Shown: one piece after another, positions 7,801 through 12,762 of the stretch
How the letters are laid out: each line of letters opens with the position of its first letter
How positions within the stretch are numbered: position 1 is the first letter of the stretch
Origin: Pollutiaquabacter sp046052345
GTDB lineage: Bacteria; Bacteroidota; Bacteroidia; AKYH767-A; 2013-40CM-41-45
DNA length: 12,762 bases
Assembly: GCA_046052345.1 (NCBI GenBank)
Contig: JBJOMN010000033.1
Span: forward strand, 1-12,762
Direction: 5' to 3'
Program-made: the position numbers and the translations under genes
The notes under the pieces: model-generated
What the model saw: the letters and a program-made list of their open reading frames with translations, nothing else
Told to the model about the DNA's origin: nothing
Databases searched by the model: none

Positions 7801-8458
7801 CTTTGAGCTTATAATACCGTTCGGTCTTGCGGGCCTGGGATTCGAGGGTTTTCATGTTCCGCTCGATCTCGTACAGCAGGTCATTGACGCGGCTGAGGTC
7901 GGCCTCGGTGTCTTCGAGTTTCTGGAAGGTCTGCTTGCGGCGGATCTTGTATTTGGAGATACCTGCGGCTTCCTCGAAGAGGTTCTTGATGGCGTTGTTC
8001 TTATCGTTCAGGATCTCGTCCACCATCTTCAGTTCGATGATGGCATAGGAATCCGATCCGATGCCCGTGTCGAGGAAAAGGTCGGTGATGTCCTTGAGTC
8101 GACAGGTGACGTTGTTGAGCAGGTATTCGCTTTCGCCCGTGCGGTAGAGCCGTCGGGTGATGGTGACCGTGGAATATTCGGTAGGAAGGATATTCTTGGT
8201 ATTCTCGAAGGTCATGGAGACCTCCGCAAGGGAAGCGGGTTTGCGGTTCTTGGTGCCGTTGAAGATGATATTCTCCATCTTCTCCGAGCGCAAAAGGCGG
8301 GTTTTCTGCTCTCCGAGGACCCAACGGATGGAATCGACGACGTTGGATTTGCCGCTGCCGTTAGGGCCTACGATGGCGGTCACCCCCTTGTCGAAATGGA
8401 TGGTGACTTTGTCGCCGAAACTCTTGAATCCCTTGATTTCGAGGGAGGTTAAGCGCAT
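4898..8458 (-). CDS. smc: Chromosome segregation/condensation ATPase SMC
   Basis: The 1186-residue product has the usual length and layout of bacterial SMC. An N-terminal head carries Walker A GPNGSGKSN (31-39) and the Q-loop region LGEQ (48-51). A coiled coil spans about 170-500, a hinge about 500-670 (starting near GYPESLRYL), and a returning coiled coil about 675-1020. The C-terminal head has signature LSGGEK (1091-1096), Walker B ending FDE with catalytic Glu 1120, a D-loop (APLDDAN) and the switch His 1151. SMC homodimers with the ScpA/ScpB kleisin complex compact and segregate chromosomes in the cytoplasm. The segment normally read as GQG before the coiled coil is IELKM here (141-145); I regard this as normal for Bacteroidota. 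scpA and scpB are not adjacent. The ATG at 8458 gives the canonical MRLTSLEIKGFKSFG start. It is transcribed alone, convergent with the 3536 gene and divergent from the receptor gene. Confidence 0.98.
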   Translation of the reverse strand: MRLTSLEIKGFKSFGDKVTIHFDKGVTAIVGPNGSGKSNVVDSIRWVLGEQKTRLLRSEKMENIIFNGTKNRKPASLAEVSMTFENTKNILPTEYSTVTITRRLYRTGESEYLLNNVTCRLKDITDLFLDTGIGSDSYAIIELKMVDEILNDKNNAIKNLFEEAAGISKYKIRRKQTFQKLEDTEADLSRVNDLLYEIERNMKTLESQARKTERYYKLKETYKELSTELAVFTIAGSKQLFDDLQSQENRQQEEKIQLDTRMNESEAALQQKKLFSLDKEKELSELQRNLNDKVNNIRQQENDKKVSNEKLKFLQDKEASLNQQLVQDKNNFIATQDQIRIGEEEKFNEEALLEQLTNQLTELKTVLDDTRSRHDRMKSDLNRLTNEAQNIQVAMHESEKSLAVTQARKDALLKEIDRLTAELSAGESEMASLSGREEESRIRKEELDRRFQSLREEEEHLDREILRFEDELKASNEAVMACSRKLDARQNEYNLTKSLVENLEGYPESLRYLRKQAQDGFRAPLFSEILSCRPEYKTAIENFLDPFMNYFVIEDVDSGSRAVNVLAEAEKGRANFFILKNFEDNSYSAPESVERCIPAMDILDVEEKYRALCAHLLKNVYIVTEDQERTPFIQSDNRSRVFISQNGKYCKTRHTLSGGSVGLFDGKRIGRAKHLETLAKEIEDLTVELDTLRDRHEQLQQSLQDNRRRREQTRSGRNTTQQELQKAVQEHTTLHNKTEHLSSGIDNNRSILENLNVQLSTIDTALEEDNLSFQEQATLLRNQFDHINGQVAALQEEFNALTEEVNNRSTGYNQHHIQVIQQQNKIANIVRDLAYKNNLLESLQNNIAVNTTEVESVQAQTRELIESSSEFDSQLMELYLEKEIAEQQVAAVETEYFSSRGELDELENTLRQIRHQRELSDQLAQSVKDRTTELKLQLNSLKERLSVEFNIDINDILEREPSSEFREEELREKVNKQKNQLDNYGPINPMAVEAFTEINERYTFITTQKEDLIKAKESLLQTIEEIEKTAKENFMTAFHQIRENFIRVFRSLFTEDDDCDLVLLNPENPTESDVQIIAKPKGKRPLSISQLSGGEKTLTATALLFGIYLIKPAPFCIFDEVDAPLDDANIDKFNNIIKKFSKDSQFIIITHNKRTMSATDIIYGITMVEAGVTQVVPVDLTEVAEA

Positions 8459-8488
8459 ACGTGTGTGTTTCTAAAGTTGAATGGAACG

Positions 8489-8496
8489 CAAATTTA
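8489..8496 (-). promoter_or_regulatory. Candidate -7 promoter element of smc
   Basis: On the minus strand, 8496 to 8489 reads TAAATTTG, a perfect match to the Bacteroidota -7 consensus TAnnTTTG. It lies 30 bp upstream of the smc ATG. No good TTTG -33 element is seen at the expected distance, so the call rests on the -7 element and its position. Confidence 0.5.
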
Positions 8497-8686
8497 GAAT
8501 TATTGCGCAGGTCACACCTGTTTTGTTGATAACTCGAGCGGATGTGTTTTCGATGGTGGCGGATATTTCTAAATAGCGCCGTCAGGCTCATTACGCCGCT
8601 ATGGCAGATGCTTTGCCCGGCCTTTCCGGTGGCCGATCCGCGAATGGCTGAAATCCAAGAGGATGAGGCCTACAGCCAATTATTTT

Positions 8687-8716
8687 TTTGTTTTTTTGAC
8701 CGAATACCTACTTTTA
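8687..8716 (+). promoter_or_regulatory. Candidate promoter of the TonB receptor gene
   Basis: TTTG at 8687-8690 serves as a -33 element, and TACTTTTA at 8709-8716 matches TAnnTTTG except for its last base, with an 18-bp gap. The ATG follows 42 bp later. The -33 element lies within a perfect direct repeat of TTTTTTTG (8683-8690 and 8691-8698). A weak AGG (8750-8752), six bases before the ATG, is the only Shine-Dalgarno-like signal. Confidence 0.45.
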
Positions 8717-8758
8717 CCTCCTTCGTAAATTACAACCACTCTCAAAACCAGGTGTACT

Positions 8759-11700
8759 ATGGGACGTAAGGTATATGTACCGCTCCTTTTATTGGCCTTC
8801 TTCAGCACGCTATCAGTTTTCGCACAGACCGGTGAGATCCGGGGTAAGGTGACGGAAGCGGGAAGTCGTGAAGGGGTTCCTTTTGCAAGCGTGGCTGCGC
8901 TTCTGAACGGCACGCAAGTCCAGGGAACGGTAACCGATTTCGACGGTAACTTCTCGATCAAGCCCCTGAACCCCGGGAAATACGATGTGAAAGTCACCTG
9001 TGTGGGCTACAGCCCCAAGCAGTTGAACGGCGTACTGGTGTCGGCCGATAACATCTCCTTCGCCAATTTCGAGATCTCCAAAGGTATCGAGATGAAGGCC
9101 GTGGATATCGTTGAATACAGCGTTCCGCTGATTGACAAGGGAAGTCCCTCTACCGCCAAGACGGTGACCTACGAAGACATCCAGGCCGCACCTACCCGGG
9201 ATGTCAACTCTCTGGCGTCCCAGGCTGCGGGCGTATTCCAGAAGGACCAGGGGGACGCGTTGAATATCCGCGGTACCCGTTCGGACGGTACGGTTTACTT
9301 CGTGGACGGTATCAAGGTCCGTGGCGGACTCGGCCTCCCTCAAAAAGGCCAGGAGCAGATCACGGTCATTACCGGCGGTGTGCCTGCCCAGTACGGTGAC
9401 GCTACGGGCGGCATCATCTCCATCACGACCCGCGGACCTTCCCGAGAGTTCGCCGGCGGCATCGAATTGGCCACCTCCGAACTTTTCGACGACTACGGGT
9501 ACAGGCTCGCTGCTTTCGACCTTTCAGGTCCGTTGGCGCTCCGTCGCGATACCTCGGGGGCTGCCACTTCCGCATCCGCCGGGTTCTTCCTTGCGGGTGA
9601 ATACCAGCACGACCGTGACCCCAGCCCCTCGGCTATTCCTATCTATGTAGTCAAGGATGATGTGCTGAAGTCCGTCGAAGCAGACCCGCTGGTACGTTCT
9701 CCTTTCGGTGCCAATTACATCCATAAGTCGCATTTCTTCACCTACGACGATCTTACCACCCAGAATTTCCGCCCGAATGTCGCTTCCGACGCCGTCCGTT
9801 TGAACGCCAAGATCGACATCGCGCCCACCAAGAACGCGAACGTCAGCATTGGCGGTTCCTTCGAGCGCTTCAGCCGTCATGACTACATTGACATTTACTC
9901 GCTGATGAATTACGACCAGAACCCTGTGACGACCGGCATCAATGCACGCGCTTTCGTCAAGTACACCCAGCGGTTCGGTTCTCAGGGTACGGAACAGTCG
10001 GCGAGCAGCATCAAGAATTTCTTCTATACGTTGCAGGCCGATTATTCGCGCAATACGGCGGTTTCTGAAAGCGACGTGCACCGTGACAATGTGTTCCAAT
10101 ACGGTTACCTTGGAAAATACACCCGAAGCAGCGTTCCGTTCTATCTTCCTGAGGCGATCGAACGTCCCGGAGCTCCGGACAGCATCGTCTATACCTTGCT
10201 CGCTAATCTGGATACTTCCTATGCGTTCACCCGCGACCCTAATTATGACCCCAATCCTGTCACATCGAATTACACCACACAGTATTACGAGCTGACGGAC
10301 CCCTTCGGCACCCGCGGCTATCAGGACTCCTACGATAACGTACTTCTCCGCGGCGGACTCGTGAACGGAGACAACCGTGCGGGACTGAACGTATATGGCC
10401 TGTGGGCCACTCCGGGCCGCGTCCGTAACGGCTTCAGCAAATCCTTCAACGAGCAGGTGCGTTTTGTGGCTTCCATCTCCGGCGACATCAAGAAGCACAA
10501 CATCATCGCCGGTATCGAACTGGAGCAGCGGATCGACCGCGGCTACAGCGTCGCTGCCAGCAGCCTCTGGTCTCTTGCCAGGTTCCTGGGCAACGCCAAC
10601 TTCACCGGTTATGATGAATCGACGGCTTCCTATACTTATATATACGGTGACGATACCACCACGTATGTGAACTACCTCGCCGCTGCCGATTCCACCACTA
10701 ACCTGATCGGTCAGACCGCTCCTGGATTCTACGAGAACATCCGTGCTTCGCTCGGTCTTTCCATGAGGGATACTGTCCAAACGGATGCGCTGCTGCCCTC
10801 CCAATACCGTCTCGACATGTTCACGCCCGACGAGTTGGGCGGAGTGGTCGGCTACTACGGATATGACTACCTGGGCAACAAGCTTTCCACACAGCCGGGT
10901 CTTATGGATTACTTCGAAAAGCAGGATTCCAAGCGCAATTTCACCCGCGACATCGGTGCTTTCATGCCCACCTATATCGCCGGTTATATCCAGGACCGTT
11001 TCAACTTCAACGACCTCACGTTCAACATCGGGGTTCGGGTCGACTATTTCGATGCCAACCAGTACGTGTTGCGTGACAAATACCTGTTGTTCGATTCCTA
11101 TAAAGCCGGTGATGCGCAGTCCAAGGCCCTGGGTGATATCCCGGACAACATCGGCAGCGACTATGCAGTGTATGTCAACAGCGCCAACAATCCCACCCAG
11201 ATCGTTGGATTCCGCAACGAGGACCAGTGGTACGACGCACAAGGCAACGAAATAACCGACCTGACACCGTTGCTGGAAGGTGGCGGCAATGCCAACGGCA
11301 TCCAGCCTTACGTCAAGAACACGCAGGATGTCCAGAACGCCATCGTACGTGAGGATATCTTCAAGCGCTACGACCCGCAAGTGAACATCATGCCGCGTAT
11401 CGCCTTCGCGTTTCCTATTTCCGACGAGGCCAACTTCAAGGCGCACTACGACGTGCTCACCCAGCGTCCTCAGGACGGCGGACTGCTGCGCTTCAACCCG
11501 GTCTCCTACCGAAGTCTGGCGCAAGGTCTCTCCGGTGCGGTCTCCAATCCTGACTTGAAGCCGGAGCGCACCACCGAATACGAACTGTCCTTCCAGCAGC
11601 GTCTTAGCCGCTCCTCCGCACTGTCCATCTCCGCTTTCTACCGCGAATTGCGCAACATGATCCAGATCATCAACGTGCTTTACGCGTATCCCATCACGTA

Positions 11701-12460
11701 CAACACGTACGGCAATATCGACTTCGGCACGACGAAGGGTCTTTCCTTCGCCTACGACCTCCGCAGGACGAACAACGTCCGCATGAGCATCAGCTACACG
11801 TTGTCGTTCGCCAACGGTACCGGTTCGGATCCGAACACCAATGCGGGACTTCTTGCCCAGCAGGGCCAGACCAACCTTCGGGAGCCCAAGCCTTTGAACT
11901 TCGATCAGCGCCACACCTTCGTCACCTCCTTTGACTACCATTACGGCAGCGGCAAGGATTACAACGGTCCGGTATGGGGAGGCAAGCAGGTGCTCGCCAA
12001 TGCCGGCATGAACCTGGTCTTCCGTGCCGGTTCGGGCACACCGTACACGAGGAAGGTGAACATTACGCCTACTGCCGATTTCACTTCTGCAGCGAACAGC
12101 CGTTCGATCATCGCCGGACAGCTGAACGGTTCGCGCCTGCCCTGGCAGTTCCGAATCGATGCCCGTTTCGACAAGGGCTTCACCTTCAAGACCGAGGGCC
12201 GCGACGGCCGCAAGACTTACACCGGGCAGGTGTACCTGCAGGTGCTGAACCTGCTCGACACCAAGAACATCATCGGCGTTTATGCCGCTACCGGCAGTCC
12301 GGAGGATGACGGATACATCACCTCTCCGGCCGCACAGGCGAACATCGACAGCAAGGTGGATCCGCAGGCCTACATCGACCTTTACGAAGTGGCGGTCAAC
12401 AATCCCGGAAACTACAGCTTGCCGCGTCGCATGCGCCTCGGCGTGATGTTCAACTTCTAA
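8759..12460 (+). CDS. TonB-dependent outer-membrane receptor with N-terminal carboxypeptidase-regulatory-like domain
   Basis: A 1233-residue protein. Residues 1-22 are a Sec signal peptide (cleavage after VFA-22). Residues about 24-110 form a carboxypeptidase-regulatory-like domain (GEIRGKVTEAGSREGVPFASV, TVTDFDGNFSI, YDVKVTCVGY). The plug at about 125-227 shows DVNSLASQAAGVF, NIRGTRSDGTVYFVDGIKV and PAQYGDATGGIISITTRGPS. The remainder, about 230-1233, is a 22-strand type beta-barrel with PDLKPERTTEYELSFQQ near 937 and the C-terminal aromatic ending VMFNF used for outer-membrane assembly. Such receptors import substrates using TonB/ExbBD energy; the substrate is not evident here. It is not a clear SusC, because the gene after it does not look like SusD in its visible part. 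DIVEYSVPLIDKG (116-128) sits where a TonB box would be expected but is only a loose match. The next gene follows after 42 bp without a terminator, suggesting an operon. Confidence 0.95.
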   Translation: MGRKVYVPLLLLAFFSTLSVFAQTGEIRGKVTEAGSREGVPFASVAALLNGTQVQGTVTDFDGNFSIKPLNPGKYDVKVTCVGYSPKQLNGVLVSADNISFANFEISKGIEMKAVDIVEYSVPLIDKGSPSTAKTVTYEDIQAAPTRDVNSLASQAAGVFQKDQGDALNIRGTRSDGTVYFVDGIKVRGGLGLPQKGQEQITVITGGVPAQYGDATGGIISITTRGPSREFAGGIELATSELFDDYGYRLAAFDLSGPLALRRDTSGAATSASAGFFLAGEYQHDRDPSPSAIPIYVVKDDVLKSVEADPLVRSPFGANYIHKSHFFTYDDLTTQNFRPNVASDAVRLNAKIDIAPTKNANVSIGGSFERFSRHDYIDIYSLMNYDQNPVTTGINARAFVKYTQRFGSQGTEQSASSIKNFFYTLQADYSRNTAVSESDVHRDNVFQYGYLGKYTRSSVPFYLPEAIERPGAPDSIVYTLLANLDTSYAFTRDPNYDPNPVTSNYTTQYYELTDPFGTRGYQDSYDNVLLRGGLVNGDNRAGLNVYGLWATPGRVRNGFSKSFNEQVRFVASISGDIKKHNIIAGIELEQRIDRGYSVAASSLWSLARFLGNANFTGYDESTASYTYIYGDDTTTYVNYLAAADSTTNLIGQTAPGFYENIRASLGLSMRDTVQTDALLPSQYRLDMFTPDELGGVVGYYGYDYLGNKLSTQPGLMDYFEKQDSKRNFTRDIGAFMPTYIAGYIQDRFNFNDLTFNIGVRVDYFDANQYVLRDKYLLFDSYKAGDAQSKALGDIPDNIGSDYAVYVNSANNPTQIVGFRNEDQWYDAQGNEITDLTPLLEGGGNANGIQPYVKNTQDVQNAIVREDIFKRYDPQVNIMPRIAFAFPISDEANFKAHYDVLTQRPQDGGLLRFNPVSYRSLAQGLSGAVSNPDLKPERTTEYELSFQQRLSRSSALSISAFYRELRNMIQIINVLYAYPITYNTYGNIDFGTTKGLSFAYDLRRTNNVRMSISYTLSFANGTGSDPNTNAGLLAQQGQTNLREPKPLNFDQRHTFVTSFDYHYGSGKDYNGPVWGGKQVLANAGMNLVFRAGSGTPYTRKVNITPTADFTSAANSRSIIAGQLNGSRLPWQFRIDARFDKGFTFKTEGRDGRKTYTGQVYLQVLNLLDTKNIIGVYAATGSPEDDGYITSPAAQANIDSKVDPQAYIDLYEVAVNNPGNYSLPRRMRLGVMFNF

Positions 12461-12502
12461 CAGTACATTCTTTCATCCAGAAAAATAACACCTCCCTATA
12501 CG

Positions 12503-12762
12503 ATGAAGCAGTTCGTCAAAGCAACGTTGGTACTCCTCCTGGCAGCCGGATCACTCCAGGCGCGTGAGAACGTCGGTACTCACCGGAACTCCGCTCCCCG
12601 CAACTCCAGGATGTTCGCAGGTTGTCAGCCCTCCAAGTCCAAGACGGAGTTGGATATCAATAATGTCCGTTGTCCGATTTTCATCAACGGCGACATGTGG
12701 TGGGACCTTGTCGGCAATGCCGAGTATGAAGTTCCCTACGGTTCCGGGAAACATTCCCTCTT
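12503..12762 (+). CDS. Secreted protein downstream of the TonB receptor (3'-truncated)
   Basis: ATG at 12503 opens a frame that runs off the window (86 codons plus 2 bases). Residues 1-20 are a clear Sec signal peptide: MKQFVK, hydrophobic TLVLLLAAGSL, likely cleavage after QA-20. The mature start contains ELDINNVRCPIF, INGDMWWDLVGNAEYEVPYG and SGKHSLF. I recognise this NNVR ... GDMWWDL ... YE(I/V)P-G opening, from memory and without a search, as the N-terminus of a large uncharacterised Bacteroidota secreted family often ending in a T9SS sorting domain; the end cannot be seen here. It starts 42 bp after the receptor stop on the same strand with no terminator between, so co-transcription is likely. 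The function is unknown. No Shine-Dalgarno sequence is evident. Confidence 0.85.
   Translation, partial: MKQFVKATLVLLLAAGSLQARENVGTHRNSAPRNSRMFAGCQPSKSKTELDINNVRCPIFINGDMWWDLVGNAEYEVPYGSGKHSL

Larger units (their letters stand above)
8459..8758. other. Divergent intergenic region between smc and the TonB receptor gene
   Basis: This 300-bp region holds the start signals of two divergent genes and no convincing coding sequence. The stretch near 8681-8698 is T-rich, and candidate promoters lie near each end. The middle (about 8530-8670) shows nothing I can assign beyond a small inverted repeat, CGGCC/GGCCG, around 8615-8633. Confidence 0.6.

Noticed and set aside
4874..8452. Long plus-strand open frames (4874-5641, 5714-6724, 7487-8452) antisense to smc
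   Set aside because: All three are in the frame exactly complementary to smc codons, giving valine/leucine/glycine-rich mirror translations. smc is complete and shows all ATPase motifs.
8615..8633. CGGCC/GGCCG inverted repeat as an operator or terminator
   Set aside because: The arms are only 5 bp, there is no T-run, and it is far from both candidate promoters; it is not distinguishable from chance in GC-rich DNA.
9524..11941. An 805-codon open frame antisense to the TonB receptor gene
   Set aside because: It is codon-aligned with the receptor gene on the opposite strand, so it stays open simply because that GC-rich gene rarely uses TTA, CTA or TCA codons. Its translation shows no recognisable domain and the receptor frame is unmistakable.
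12614..12625. FAGC at residues 38-41 of the last gene as a lipobox
   Set aside because: It is about 20 residues beyond the end of the hydrophobic signal core and preceded by a charged segment, so it cannot act as a signal peptidase II site; cleavage near residue 20 fits better.

Overview
The window looks like a chromosomal segment of a GC-rich member of the Bacteroidota. Four things support this: a type IX secretion (T9SS) C-terminal sorting domain, SprB-like and PKD-like repeats, a TonB-dependent receptor with an N-terminal carboxypeptidase-regulatory-like domain, and an SMC protein with the Bacteroidota-type ELKM variant near its ATPase head. No genus can be named from the sequence alone. 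There are no tRNA, rRNA, CRISPR, IS or phage features.

Layout. (1) Positions 1-3333 (+) hold the 3' part of a very large secreted surface protein whose start lies before the window. It has 16 complete copies of a two-cysteine 27/28-residue repeat, two SprB-like repeats, five PKD-like domains and a T9SS type A sorting domain. A hairpin terminator follows. (2) 3536-4783 (+) is a secreted protein with a C-terminal pair of dockerin/EF-hand-like calcium loops and no T9SS sorting domain. (3) A perfect 17-bp hairpin at 4824-4860 separates it from the convergent smc gene, 4898-8458 (-), which encodes the chromosome-condensation ATPase. (4) A 300-bp divergent intergenic region (8459-8758) carries candidate Bacteroidota-type promoters for smc and for the next gene. 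(5) 8759-12460 (+) is a 1233-residue TonB-dependent outer-membrane receptor. It is followed after 42 bp by the start of a secreted protein (12503 to window end), probably co-transcribed.

Functionally, three cell-envelope or secreted units surround one housekeeping gene. The two left-hand proteins look like adhesive or structural surface proteins. The receptor and its downstream secreted partner look like a two-gene outer-membrane unit that is not of the SusC/SusD type, with unknown substrate. The most unusual element is the cysteine-paired tandem repeat array: its DNA shows block-wise and dimeric expansion, and its only length variation falls in the Pro-rich segment, never in the 10-residue cysteine loop.
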